From contig OZ005691.1 in NCBI GenBank assembly GCA_963930775.1, forward strand, positions 2,728,001-2,792,000: a stretch of 64,000 nt of DNA. Reading direction: 5' to 3'. The notes under the pieces were generated by a model. The model worked only from the letters and a program-made list of their open reading frames with translations. It was not told the DNA's origin and made no database searches. The DNA comes from Cliona cf. orientalis. Its lineage: Eukaryota; Porifera; Demospongiae; Clionaida; Clionaidae. How positions within the stretch are numbered: position 1 is the first letter of the stretch; each line of letters opens with the position of its first letter. This document shows positions 10,001-20,202 of this stretch, piece by piece. The translations under genes and the position numbers were made by a program.

Positions 10001-12439
10001 GAGGATATACTGCTGCGGCTGAGCCAGAAACCGCCAGAAGCACAAAAAACGACGCCATCTTGAAGTCACCTCGTTGTTGGGACTAGAACACCTCAGATAC
10101 TGAACTAAGGAACTTCTCGCCACTACAAATAGTTAGAAGAAGGCCTTGTCCACGAGGATAGCTAAATTATAAGGTTGTAAGTATCTCTGTTTAGTAGCTA
10201 TTGTCAAAAGTATTGGGAAAATGTGTGATTTTTGGCCATTTTTTGTGTTTTTTTCGCAATTTTTGTGCGACATGGATTGCACCAATGGACTCTATTGCTC
10301 ACGTGAGCAGTTTCCAATCCCGGTTACGTAGTCTATATGATCTATGGTATCTGGCTATCCGAAAATATGTTGGTAAATTAGTTCTAGCCATGTAGAGCAT
10401 GGAACACTCTTGTCAATGATCGAACGGTGAATATTACTGTTGTCTTATTGGGCGCATACACTTATTAGACAATACTTAACAACAGGAAGGAAGCATGCGC
10501 TTACTAAAAAAATGCACTTAATAAGCATGTGCGCTTATTAACCAGATTTTATGGTATTTACTTGTGCAGGGGCTGATCCAGCGGGGGTATATAGCTAGCT
10601 ACCCCCCTCACTAGTTCTTTATGCAAAGTAGTTTGGGAGCAAATTCAAACATGGCTGCCACTCAGACAAACCCTGAAGACTATTAACTTAACCTCCCTTA
10701 TAGACTCCAGAGACTAACCTCGCTAACCATCATACCTGAAACCCAGCCACTGACATAAATGAAAGAACTACCGTACTCGCTCTAATTATTCGAACATTCT
10801 AATAGCCCGAATGGCAAGTTTAAGTAATTTATTTCCTTCCTAATTCGTCGAACATCTTGAATTTCAAGTTTTCTCATCCGCTCTAAATCAACCGAACGGC
10901 CACACGGTACGGCATGGCAGGAGCTCGAGACAACTCTTCCACGTTCATCGAAGAGTGTGGCTACCACATCTTGGACAGCATATAAGAGCAGAAAGGTAGC
11001 TAACACAGACACAGACGGCGATCATTTTGTGATCGCTCCTGAGAGCACAGCGATACTGAGAACTCTAGAGCTGACAACGATAAACCTATAGTTGGACATC
11101 GACTGCTGTTTCTTCGTCGCTATAATAGTGCTTTCTCCATTTGCACCGGATCCGTTCTATTTACACTCGAACAAATCATTGCCCGAATTTATTTACTTTC
11201 TATTTAACACCGAATGGCGATATTAATAATTATTTTTGGCCGTTCGGATAATTAGAGCGAGTACGGTATATATAGTATGTAAGGCCAAACAAACTTAATT
11301 ACTAGTTTCTCAGGCTTTTAAATTTAAAAACCCATGCGGGAGGCGGCTTTTTTTAAATGAAAAATGGGCGTGGCGATAATGACCACGCCCATTTTCGCTA
11401 GTACTGCACGTGGTTGCTACACAAGCTAGTGCTGAAATACAAGTATTAAAGTCCAACCAGAGAGAATATCTAGCCCAGTTTAGCTTTGTATCAGTTAGTA
11501 GAGAAAGTTTTATTGGTCGTACTAACCTTGTAAGATGACAAGATTTAGCCTGCACCAGATGACGTCATCATCTTTAAAGAAAATAGCTAGCTAGCTGCTG
11601 GCTAAATACCTCTTTCACAGAGACTTCAGTTGTGAGATGTCAACCAAACTGTCTCTAGATGCCAGAAAACAGTTAGTTTCATGAATTCTTTACTGTATGT
11701 TCCAATTTTTGTCTGTTAATTAAATTAATTAGCACGTGACTGCTCACGTGAAAAATAAATATAAAAGTCTTGCTTTCTCAAAATTTGATATGGGCGGGCC
11801 TGAGAAACTATTAATTAACTTTGCTTGGCCTAATTTCAATTTGCAGTTGATTGTGCACTTGATAGGGTAGAGTACCTCGTCTGACCAGACCCGGGATCTA
11901 TAGGCACAAGCCAAAGAAATTATTGTGTAATGTGAATTAATTTTAATACATGACATTCATTGCATAGGAGTTCTGGGATTATGAAGGATACAGTACTGTA
12001 TAAATAAGGAGGTTGGTCTGTCACGCTGTCGACGGTCCCCCCAAAATTGTGGTCCCCCCGGACTGTCCACTGCGCCATATTTGGTCCCCCCCCTCCCCCC
12101 CCCCCCCCCCCCCCCCCCCCCCGGACAAACCCTGGAGACTAACCCTGCCATATAGACCCTTGAGACTAACCCTGCTAACCAGAAACCCAGCCCCTGACCC
12201 CTCTTGTAAATTGCGGGGGGACCATGCACAGTTGCTATAAAGAGTCCGGGAGGACCGCTTTTAGGGCCGGGGGACCACTTACAGTATGACAGGTCTCACC
12301 TGCAAGCACAGTGCAGCGGTGATTCATTGCCCCAATTCTTATCGACCACCTCCCTCACGTCAACTCCATTAGCAACAGCCTGACGAACTCCGGCGATGTC
12401 TCCTCTCCTACAAGCATCGAACAAATCCCTTGCAGACAT
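734..12439 (-). CDS. Gene A: ankyrin-ROC-COR-Death protein (complete, 6 coding exons)
   Basis: Exons in transcription order are 12439-12300, 6234-6133, 3941-1726, 1562-1455, 1231-1166 and 1050-734. They sum to 2949 nt (982 codons plus stop), with matching phases (2,2,1,1,1) and GT-AG borders. The protein has an N-terminal ankyrin cap, one full ankyrin repeat and a third partial repeat. A ROC GTPase follows: P-loop GNPGAGKST at about 153-161, TAGI switch near 190, DFAGH at 210-214, SHAD at 278-281. Then come a COR domain, a polar Ser/Thr-rich linker and a C-terminal Death domain from about residue 878. The order resembles DAPK1 without its kinase. ROCO proteins are GTP-regulated scaffolds, and Death domains recruit signalling partners. 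A role in death or immune signalling is inference. No in-frame stop was seen. Introns 4000-6130 and 6240-12300 are packed with repeats. Confidence 0.85.
1166..1231 (-). CDS. Gene A 22-codon linker exon
   Basis: This 66-nt exon is phase 1 at both ends, so it can be skipped without changing frame. Its residues are polar (ASAQCGKTESQDYDR...). The donor is GTATGT and the acceptor ends TATATAG. Equivalent exons are at 17417-17482 (B) and 38816-38881 (C), with a decayed one at 44830-44889. Confidence 0.7.
1317..1442. mobile_element. 126-bp MITE, TIR TTTGCTGACTTGGCAC
   Basis: About 36-bp inverted ends (TTTGCTGACTT... and ...AAAGTCAGCAAA) lie in the intron next to the linker exon. An orthologous copy of equal length is at 40093-40218 in gene C and none is at the matching point in gene B. 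The insertion predates the split of the A and C 3' ends. Confidence 0.7.
1455..1562 (-). CDS. Gene A 36-codon linker exon
   Basis: This 108-nt exon is phase 1 to phase 1, with a GTGAGT donor and a TGTGCAG acceptor. It encodes a Ser/Thr/His-rich stretch (TNPTDHADQHVSQYHES) with no domain. It joins the ROC-COR exon to the 22-codon exon. Counterparts are at 17601-17708 (B), 45091-45198 and 40231-40338 (both in C). Confidence 0.75.
1726..3941 (-). CDS. Gene A main exon: ankyrin repeat, ROC GTPase, COR
   Basis: One 2216-nt open exon. It starts with an ankyrin repeat (ADHTAVASFLLQKAQ, CDPNC, TPLDLT) and continues into the ROC domain. G1 is GNPGAGKST, the G2 region TAGI, G3 DFAGH, G4 GSHAD, and a G5-like region IDCRYAESS follows. 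The COR domain comes next, with LNERGSILFMEN, SWIVLDKAVLLSQV and long Leu-rich helices. The donor is ACAG|GTACTG. The frame is open through the acceptor, so an internal start codon is not needed. The Walker-type residues look intact. Confidence 0.9.
3995..4420 (+). mobile_element. HINE-like dispersed repeat (palindrome cap, GACA tract, 3' stem-loop)
   Basis: It begins AACTAGAGCTCTGTAGAG (a near palindrome), carries GACA/GACAAT microsatellite-like repeats near 4340-4382, and ends in a stem-loop TTACCCCTTGCGCATG...CAGGGTAA. The same plan recurs at 6886, 31155, 39655, 41191, 44377, 55177 and 59741, and in reverse at 50706. Confidence 0.6.
4421..5616. other. Gene A intron, paralogous intron block
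   Basis: No exon was found. Blocks around 4560-5060 (the CTGTGGTGGAGTA stretch and the following 300 bases) recur in the introns of genes B (20860-21260, 24700, 26900, 30050) and C (48050-48480, 58440). They are duplicated intron, not genes. Short ORFs here are not conserved in frame. Confidence 0.6.
5617..5974. mobile_element. Single copy of the TACATCCCGAGTCCC TIR element
   Basis: The inverted ends are TACATCCCGAGTCCC and GGGACTCGGGATGTA. The core is the same one (TTCGAACCTAGCGTAGAAGA) that makes up the tandem array at 51682-53347. A trailing spacer (GTCTAAGTTGTTCAT) also matches the array spacer. Confidence 0.75.
6133..6234 (-). CDS. Gene A ankyrin-repeat exon
   Basis: This 102-nt exon is phase 2 to phase 2 and encodes exactly one 34-residue ankyrin repeat (NGHLPLAKYLIEDLKCSP, GWTPLHQVC). 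The acceptor is ATTTTAG and the donor GTACGT. It is the only such exon found in gene A, against six in B and three in C. Confidence 0.85.
6372..6840. mobile_element. TA-flanked TIR element (CTGTATGGCGGGTAATTTTCG)
   Basis: The inverted ends TACTGTATGGCGGGTAATT and AATTACCCGCCATACGGTA interrupt a stretch (CTGCCCACA / CACCATCCACCCC) that is continuous at the equivalent sites in B and C. A TA target and these ends suggest a Tc1/mariner-type non-autonomous element. No transposase is present. Confidence 0.75.
6886..7238 (+). mobile_element. HINE-like dispersed repeat
   Basis: It runs from AACTAGAGCTCTATAGAG to a 3' hairpin TTTACCCCTTGAGCATGCG...CGGGATAA. The body matches 31155-31492 and 59741-60056, which sit at the same place in genes B and C. 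This copy therefore predates the gene duplications. Confidence 0.6.
7300..8145. repeat. Foldback and short-repeat patch in a gene A intron
   Basis: It contains a GC-rich hairpin (AACCCTCGGCGCATGCGC) at 7302-7327, (TGAG)n at 7350-7390 and a long hairpin at 7443-7562. The hairpin arms begin ATAGTTATATCACG and TAGTTATATCACGCGC. Three units of about 32 bp (ATATTGCACTGTGGTTGCC) lie at 8008-8098. No gene was recognised. Confidence 0.6.
8146..9289. other. Gene A intron without a recognised gene
   Basis: The portion 8195-8400 is related to the internal part of the dispersed repeats at 50810-50940 and 55790-55900. The portion 8740-9260 matches intron sequence at 31560-31860 (B) and 60120-60430 (C). 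No exon was supported. Confidence 0.5.
9290..10556. mobile_element. 1.27-kb TA-flanked TIR element with nested TIR element
   Basis: The ends are TACCGTAAAGTCTGGTTAAT and ATTAACCAGATTTTATGGTA, continuing inward through GTGCTTAT. Inside it, 9597-10345 has its own near-perfect 54-bp inverted ends (ATAGATCATATAGACTACG... ...GTAGTCTATATGATCTAT). No transposase was seen. Confidence 0.8.
9810..10058 (-). CDS. 82-codon ORF with signal-peptide-like start inside the nested element
   Basis: The ORF lies within the inner TIR element. It opens MASFFVLLAVSGSAAAVYP: a short hydrophobic stretch and small residues at the expected cleavage point, resembling a secretory signal peptide. A Pro/Tyr-rich stretch and then basic residues follow. 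It may be a captured host first exon, with the true coding part ending at a donor before the ORF stop. No family was recognised, and chance is possible. Confidence 0.25.
   Translation of the reverse strand: MASFFVLLAVSGSAAAVYPPNSGYPSAEAPYFDFELRFLVAAATRIEIQSRKWFVQHPMGQVWTKTTEIAVNNFVPRKDCRR
10769..11268. mobile_element. 0.5-kb TA-flanked TIR element (TACCGTACTCGCTCTAATTA)
   Basis: The inverted ends TACCGTACTCGCTCTAATTA and TAATTAGAGCGAGTACGGTA are near perfect and flanked by TA-rich DNA in a gene A intron. It carries no transposase-like ORF. Confidence 0.8.
11269..12299. other. Gene A first-intron segment with C homopolymer
   Basis: No exon was found. The tract 12078-12122 is almost pure C, flanked by GGTCCCCC motifs. 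The 3' part, next to exon 1, resembles the same place in genes B (32060-32340) and C (60640-61270). Confidence 0.6.
12300..12439 (-). CDS. Gene A first coding exon (ankyrin N-cap)
   Basis: ATG is at 12437-12439 and the GTGAGA donor follows 12300, so the exon ends in phase 2. It encodes MSARDLFDACRRGDIAGVRQ and continues to SPLHCAC, a capping ankyrin repeat. The matching exons of B and C share the start codon position and most residues, which supports this start. Confidence 0.85.
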
Positions 12440-12451
12440 TTTGGTACAGGA

Positions 12452-12541
12452 GGGGCGCGGTCCGAATTGGCCGAATAATTATATCCCATAGATGTAATTA
12501 CTTTCGACCATGACGCTGTACGTTGCGACTGCGCATGCGTT
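12452..12541 (-). promoter_or_regulatory. Conserved upstream element of gene A (candidate promoter/5' UTR)
   Basis: The motif GGGGCGCGGTCCGA sits just upstream of the ATG and recurs upstream of gene B (32504-32520) and at 63640-63652 for gene C. A second shared block ending CTGCGCATGCG (12530-12541) is also present at 33308-33335 and 63675-63707. GCGCATGCGC resembles an NRF1-type site, but the same core occurs in many local repeats. Promoter function is inference. Confidence 0.35.
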
Positions 12542-12573
12542 AAATTAATGCACGATTGCAGCATGCGCGCGCT

Positions 12574-12680
12574 ATACGTATGGCGGGTAATTTTCGTGGG
12601 GTGCTAATTTTTATTATTTTCGTGGTTGATTTGGCAGTCACGAAATTTTTCCACCCACGAAAATTAATGCCTACGGTGAT
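12574..12680. mobile_element. Short MITE related to 6372-6840
   Basis: It runs from TATGGCGGGTAATTTTCGTG to CACGAAAATTAATGCCTACGG, the same end type as the gene A intron element. It lies within 250 bp upstream of the gene A start codon. Confidence 0.55.
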
Positions 12681-13349
12681 ATATATATTTTCTGTCGTTT
12701 GAACGCAGTGAATTAGAAGAAAAATATTCTCTTATCGTTTCTGTGTATGCATGCATGCATTGTGTCTGGGAGATAATTGTTTGTCGTCATAGTGGAGACG
12801 CTGGGTTGTGTGTTTATGTTGCATGCATGGACGGTTTGGCTCAGCTGGTGGGTATTTAAAGTGGATGCTTTGAGTAGTAGTCACTTTCTCGGCGACTCCT
12901 ATTCGCAGTGCAGAGAAGTTTTCCCCAGGTATGTACATGGATGCTATATATCAGTGCATTGACTGCTCCATGTCTGTTTGTTTGAGTATCACATGCAGCT
13001 CTAATTGCAACTTACTGACGGAACAGAGCTAAGCAGAGATCCACCTGACCGGACTAGATCTATACTCTAATGGATAGAACTCACCCCTTTTTTGTTACCA
13101 GGGATGTTGTAATTCTTTTTTCTTTCCGGGCTTTTCCTCTTTCACAGTTTTTCCTATGATTAAACTATTTCTAAGCCCTTAGCAATAACCTCGTCTCCAG
13201 GCCCTCCTCCCAGGTTTTCAATGCTTCATGCAGAAAAACAGGAGTGCACTATTGAAAGGCTGAAAATGGGCCTGGGGAAGAGCTCGAGGCTACTTAACTA
13301 GTAGTGCAACGATTCAAGCTATTATTAAATATTATAGTATCTGTGAGAA
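12681..13349. other. Spacer between gene A and phospholipase A remnant
   Basis: No gene was seen. An element of about 120 bp at 13187-13306 has ends TAACCTCGTCTCCAGG and GAGCTCGAGGCTA. It is also present at 35549-35667 next to the B remnant, so it predates that duplication. The last phospholipase exon found in B and C is absent here. Confidence 0.55.
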
Positions 13350-14427
<1,078 letters not shown>

Positions 14428-15075
14428 CTGCATGAATGATAGAAAATTAATAGAGAGATCGATTCACTCATTGGTATGTACAGGTACATACATAATATTA
14501 AGGTTCCCAGCCCCCACATGTACATGCGGGACACAATAAGATAGTCCTGTTTCTCTCAGGTGCTCAGTGGTGATATAAACATCCGTGACAGCCTGGACTT
14601 GAATACAAACTAGTACATGTTATGTATGTGTAGACTGTCTTATAGCCGGGGTTTGTATGAGATTTTGAGGCCCTGGCCCATACACATACCCATCTATTAA
14701 TTTTATTAAAACGCCGTTTCAACAACAATATCATGGACTAGATTCATGCAGTGATTCTAAAGAGATTGAAACATTTGACACTGACATGGTAATAATTGAA
14801 GGGCCGAGAACCAAAGTGGGCTAACCCCAAATTAAGTGTGGGAAATTGTCTAAAAAGCCCAAAAATGGACTAAAAATCATACATTGTACTCTACCAAGTT
14901 ACTGAAATTTTCAGAAATGTGAATTTTCTATAGCTCGTGAAACACATTTTAAACATATTTTCAAGATTCGGGGGGCTAATTCAACATTTGTGGGTTAGCC
15001 CACTATGGCTCTCAGTCCTTCAATTATTGTCATGTCTATATAGAGTGGAGAACCCCTAGAGTCTGAGAGATTAGC

Positions 15076-15798
15076 ATGAGAAGGAAGAACATGTTCTGTC
15101 GTAAAAATTCAGAAACAGCAAAGAGAACCTGTGATCCTGACGTGGAGATGGTGGACAGTATCACTGGGCAGAGTTTAGTGAGGGCAGGTCTGGGTCTCAG
15201 CCAGAAACAACAAGACCAGAGAGTCCTTTGCCTTCAAGTTGATGGTGGGGGAATCAAAGTAAGGATAGGGTCTTGGATGAACATAGAATGGCGTGCACTA
15301 TCGTAAATGCAAGTGATCACTGAATCTGTTATTATTAAGCCACATGCATGCAGGGTCTGATTCAGATTGAGATGTTGAAGACCATTGAGCAGATGACGGG
15401 AAAGTCAATCACAGAGCTGTTTGACTGGGTAGTTGGAACATTAACTGGGGGAATACTGACACTGGCAATGATTTATGGTTAGTCCAGCTAGCTCTTCAAT
15501 TGCCAGCTAAGTTTCTGTGATTGCCTCAGTGTTGATAGTTTTTATAGATAGATCAGCCTTAGCAGTCATGGAAAGTTTGGTCTTGTAACCATTAACAGCA
15601 AGCATAATCAATCTAACACTCTAGAAAACAATGTACAGGTGGGCAGTCTCTGGAGAACTTGAGACGTATGTACTTTGGAATGAAGGACACAGCGTTCAAG
15701 CAACACTTTAAGTACCTCTGTGACACCAATGCTTTGGAGGACCTGATAAAAGGAGTGGTCGGCACTGAGAAGAGAATGGGTGATGTTAAGAAGCCCAA
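15076..15798 (+). pseudogene. Phospholipase A2 (PLA2G6-like) nucleophile exons, copy A, inverted
   Basis: There are three exons: about 15076-15258, 15354-15477 and 15639-15798. The first ends LCLQVDGGGIK (oxyanion loop DGGGxKG). The second reads LIQIEMLKTIEQMTGKSI, then LFDWVVGTLTGG. In patatin-type lipases the elbow is GTSTGG, so the catalytic Ser is Leu here (codon TTA at 15441-15443). The third reads LRRMYFGMKDTAFK and ends KKP plus two bases of Lys. Its phase-2 donor fits the phase-2 acceptor of 14427 on the other strand exactly, which shows that a local inversion split one gene. An ankyrin-bearing N-terminus, usual in PLA2G6, was not seen. Confidence 0.8.
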
Positions 15799-16967
15799 GT
15801 GAGAATCCATTCATAGGCCACACCTTCTGTGCAGTGAGGATCTTGAAGGGGTCTGGGGGACATTGAAGTGATCTAGTCCACAATCACGTGATCCCCTAAA
15901 GCTATACAAACAATCACATGATTGCTGAGTTTGCAGATCAGTGTGCCATATAACGAATGTTTTCTCACTGTACAGTGTAGTGCCTCCAAGTATACGAATT
16001 TGTCAGTACTTTACTGAATTCTGATCATTAATTGGAGTGTATTATGATTGTATGTATGACATTGTGTTCTCTGGATTGGGTTAGTGTGTTATGTGTTGCT
16101 ACATGTGTCAATAAAGTTACGTATGCAGGCTGTGTTTATCAGGTCCATAATTATTATTAGATCCTAGTTGTAACAAATACTGTTATCTGATTGGTCAGGA
16201 GCAGGTATCTACTTCTCATATAAACCTATAAAAAGCTCATAATATAAACCTGTAAATTTTTCATATAAACCTGTAAAAAAATTGTTGCCTATGGTTAGGA
16301 TTGTTGCTAGGCAGCAGTTTATATGTCAAGCCTATGGGCATTGTTGCTAGGATCTAAAGCTGTTAGACACTGTTTTGTCGGTTTCTACGTGATTTAGAAG
16401 ACCTCATGGCTCAGTAGAACCCTCGATTCGCTCGGGATTCTACATAGAGCCCTTCGGTCTTCTAAATCACGTAGAAACCTCCTAAACAGTGTCTAACTAT
16501 TATTTATCACACCTTCTTTAAGTTTTAAGGACTTTAATACTTGACCACCACAAGCAGCTGCTGCAGTTGTAAGGGTTGTGACCACTTACCACATGAAAAT
16601 GTGTACACATGTTGAGATTGGAATGGGACTTTGTGTTACAGATATGGAATGCATGTGATTTACTCTGAGGGTATTGTGCACGATAAGTTGCATGACATTG
16701 TGATATGTACTAGTAATGTCATGTACAATGTCATTATATGCATTACCATATACCATGATTGGGTATGACAATATTATTATTATGGGATAGGTACAAGTCA
16801 TGACATTGTTACTAAAATTTCATGAATACAAAAAATTGTCTTTGGCACTGTACTCCAAAATAATAATGCATTCTGCTACACAATAAAAATACTACATGAT
16901 CTGATTATGTAATTCCAAGTATGTATATATAAAAGCATGACTTTACGCAGTGGACTTGAAAATAATA
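15799..16967. other. Spacer between phospholipase A and gene B, with a long hairpin
   Basis: The portion 16020-16150 is repeated at 36640-36770. The stretch 16360-16499 folds into a hairpin with arms of about 40 bp (TTTCTACGTGATTTAGAAGA and complement). From 16520 the unit-boundary sequence common to all three copies begins. No gene was recognised. Confidence 0.6.
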
Positions 16968-17278
16968 TTACTGTTCTAGAATTTCCCTTAAACTACTGGC
17001 AACATCACCAAATGCAGCACGTATGAGGTACGTGATGAGAGTGTCCCAGGTGCATGGTTGGACTAGGTCATGTTCTCCATCCAGCCATCTCATAAACATC
17101 TCCTGACAAGCTTCCTCCTTACTCCAACTGTAGTCTTTCTCTATAGTCTTGATTCTAGACTGGTCAAAGCCGAGTGCTATTGCCAGGACCTTCCAGTCTG
17201 GGGCCACTCTTTCAATGACTCGAACTTTCCTGGTGACACCTTCCAGCAACTGTAGCTCATGTAGTTTGGGCCGGTCAC
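16968..17278 (-). CDS. Gene B Death-domain exon (divergent type)
   Basis: The CAG acceptor is at 17279-17281 and the TAA stop at 16968-16970. It has canonical Death features: WKVLAIALGFDQSRI, then MFMRWLDGE and CTWDTLITYL, ending ASSLREILEQ. It is a classic Death fold with three Trp residues, but only distantly similar to the A and C Death exons, although the upstream ROC-COR exon is nearly identical in all three genes. Confidence 0.85.
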
Positions 17279-17416
17279 CTGTGATTGAAGCATAAAAATG
17301 CACTTCAAGTCCTCTTGTAGTGTAGCTAATACTATACACCCCAAGCCAGAAACTCAAAACACAGTTACATGGTTGTGAGTACATAGTGAGTTTATATACA
17401 GTACAATAAGACGTAC

Positions 17417-17482
17417 CAATCTTGAGGATAGATGTATTTCCGTGGTAGTTCTGAATCTCGGTTTTACCATGTCGAGCTGATG
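17417..17482 (-). CDS. Gene B 22-codon linker exon
   Basis: 66 nt, phase 1 to phase 1, GTACGT donor and AATAG acceptor. It aligns with 1166-1231 but is more divergent (ASARHGKTEIQNYHG), consistent with the whole 3' end of gene B having a different history. Confidence 0.7.
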
Positions 17483-17600
17483 CTATTAAAAATGAATAAT
17501 AATAAGATGTAGTAGTGACTGTAAATGTTGGAGCTGGTTATGCACTAGCTATGACTTAAATATTAATAAAAAAACTGTATAATTATAGTTATAGACATAC

Positions 17601-17708
17601 CAGTGCTGACAGATGTGGCAGAGTCTGACCCATGATACTGGCTGACGTGCTGGTCTGCATGATCAGTTGGGTTGGTGGCTGATTCAGCTACAGCAGGTGT
17701 TGTTCTGC
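17601..17708 (-). CDS. Gene B 36-codon linker exon
   Basis: 108 nt, phase 1 to phase 1, GTATGT donor and TGTGCAG acceptor. Nearly the same peptide as in genes A and C (TNPTDHADQHVSQYHGS). Confidence 0.75.
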
Positions 17709-17866
17709 CTGCACAGTTAATAGAGGGAGCAGGCAATCACTAGAATAACTCAATGGTACATGTAGAATAACAAAAATATCAGAATTATCTCAGGCAATTC
17801 TATTACTCTAAAATAACTTTCCTTTCCTATGGTTTAATAAGATGCTTATTTACTAGAAGTACTTAC

Positions 17867-20073
17867 GTATGATTAGCTCCAATGGATTTCTGCCAGCAAA
17901 GACACTGAACTGGTCTAGCTTCTTCCTAAAGTTCGTTTGTGTTCCCTCCTTTCCCATACTGTCCCTCCACAGTTGGAACACCTGTAATAGCCCACGGACA
18001 CCATCATGGGAAGCGCATGCGTCAATGTCTTGCTCAAAGATAACGCAGAATTCATTTATGCTCTTTCGTAAACGTTTGCGTGAATGCTTGGTAGCAATGT
18101 CAGTCAAAAGTTTGTCCGTGATTTCTTGGGCTTCTGTGACATCTTTGCTGAATATCTGTTGAAGAAGAAGCTCACCTAGGTAAGCGTAAGGCTCAAAGCA
18201 AATCCGCTTCTCAAGTTCAACTTTCTGATTCTTATCGTTAATGGCAAACTTCTTTCCTTCTGCAATGGTCGCTGCCACCTCAGTGATGCTGACACCAATC
18301 ACCTTGCTGGGGTCAAGAGGGTACACAGCAGCGTCTTCTAGGAGAATGAGTGACTCTCGGACAAGAACCTTTGAACAGAACTCCTCCTTTGCACTGATAA
18401 CAGTTTTGATGACAGCAGAACGAAGCCTCACTAGCTCCATCTCCTCGAGTTCAGAGCGAACAATAACCACAACCTGTCACAGATTGTTGACTTCAACAAT
18501 GGCTTCACCTCCAGATCGATTGACCCAGTAGATCCCATTCTTCCACACACTACACTTCCTGTGCAGGGCTAGACGATCACCAGTGGAGGGATCGCTTGGA
18601 GCAAGAGCAAATAAAAAAGCCAATCGAAGGAGAAGAACCTGAAGAAATCGACTGCTGAAGAACTGCTCGGGTTTTGAACACTGGAGCACCCACCCACTGT
18701 TGTAGTCAAGCTTTGAGGCACCAGACTCAATGACATCTCGAGGTGTATCAAGATGTACAAGACCTGGAAAGAAAAAGTATCGCTCACCAGCTGTTGGAGT
18801 TGACTGGCCCTCAGCTACTAGTAGAGATGCAAGCTTGAGCTCTTTAATCTCTTGGCAGAACTCTAGGTGGCACAAAAATTGAGTGATCATATCTGAATTG
18901 ATGTTTGGAAAGAGTGGGGCAAGCTTAGACAGTGGCACCACACCTGTGCTAGTGGAGAGACTCTTCTGATGCTCCTTGAACCCCTCAGGGGCAAAGATGA
19001 CTCCATTGACCTGGGAGAGAAGAACAGCTTTATTTAACACTATCCAGCTTCTTTCTGGGCACTCCTTATTCTCCATGAAGAGAATGCTACCACGCTCATT
19101 CAACTTTTTACACATCTTCAGAGGATTGGAGGATTTTACACATTCAAGATATATATATTGTATATTACGATCGTTCAGTCTCTGTCTTAATTCATCTGCT
19201 GCATCACTGTATGTTATGGCTAATCTATCTCTGAATCTATGGAGCAGGAATACCAGGAAGCAGTGGTGAGCAGCTGCCATTTCCTCTGAGCTTCTCAGTG
19301 ACCGGCAGATTTGAGAGAGTATGGAGCGTAGCTTAGTCATGGATGATGACTCAGCATATCGACAGTCGATGACTATCTGCCCAGCGAATGTGACACTGTC
19401 AATTTTATGGCCATTTACCACTGACTCCAGAGCTCTTGATTTCTGCTTTACTTCACTGGAAGGTATCACATCGGCATGGCTGCCAATGATCAGTAGGTGT
19501 GGCTTAGCCCCTCCTCCAGAGCTGTGGTTGTTGATGAATTGGAACCAGTACTGAAGTGTTCCTCTGATCTTGCCCTCTTCATCCCTCATGTCCACCACCA
19601 GTGTAACGATGGATGGAGAATTTGTCATTGTGTTGTGAAGGAGGGCATCGTGCCCTGCGTAGTATTTCTTGTGACCAGCAAAGTCGTAGAGAGTCAGGCG
19701 CCCTAGAGCTTTACTGTGGATGTCATGAGGAATGATGCCAGCGGTCTTCTCATCAACATCTCTCACCTTGGTGAACTGATGCTTTATTCGTGAGAAGCCT
19801 TGACCTTCAGTGCAGAGGGCCTTGACGAAGGTGCTCTTGCCAGCACCTGAGTTGCCAAGAACAAACATTTTGATGGCCATATCAGTTGGATTATCTCGCA
19901 AGTGGCTAGGGAAGCATGAAGTAGTAGGTTTAGCTCCACTGCTAAGAAGAAGACGAATAAGTTCAGGCTCACTAGTGTAGTCCAGTGTTGTTTCGCCACC
20001 ATAATATGAAACACAGTTGGGATCACACTTGGCTTCTTGCAGTAAGAAAGAGGCAACAGCTGTGTGGCCACCC
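17867..20073 (-). pseudogene. Gene B main exon: ankyrin, ROC, COR, with in-frame TGA
   Basis: This 2207-nt exon has a GTAAGT donor. It begins with an ankyrin repeat (GGHTAVASFLLQEAK). The ROC motifs are GNSGAGKST, DFAGH and GSHAD. At 18477-18479 the codon in VNNL-stop-QVVV is TGA, against CGA in A and C. The frame stays open on both sides of the stop. Downstream the COR C-terminus is still recognisable. Confidence 0.85.
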
Positions 20074-20202
20074 CTGTATATGGGAAGAAATTAGCCATGA
20101 TCAATATACATCATGAATAGACTAATAATTATTTAGAGAGACAAAGCAAACCCCACTCTAATGACACCATGAGAAAATTCATAAATTGCTACATCTACAT
20201 TT

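Noticed and set aside
14540..14610. Possible extra phospholipase exon (TDVYITTEHLRETGLS)
   Set aside because: The frame is open briefly, but the exon 14427-14339 already continues the protein in phase from 15798. A partly similar stretch at 36540-36600 is not open.
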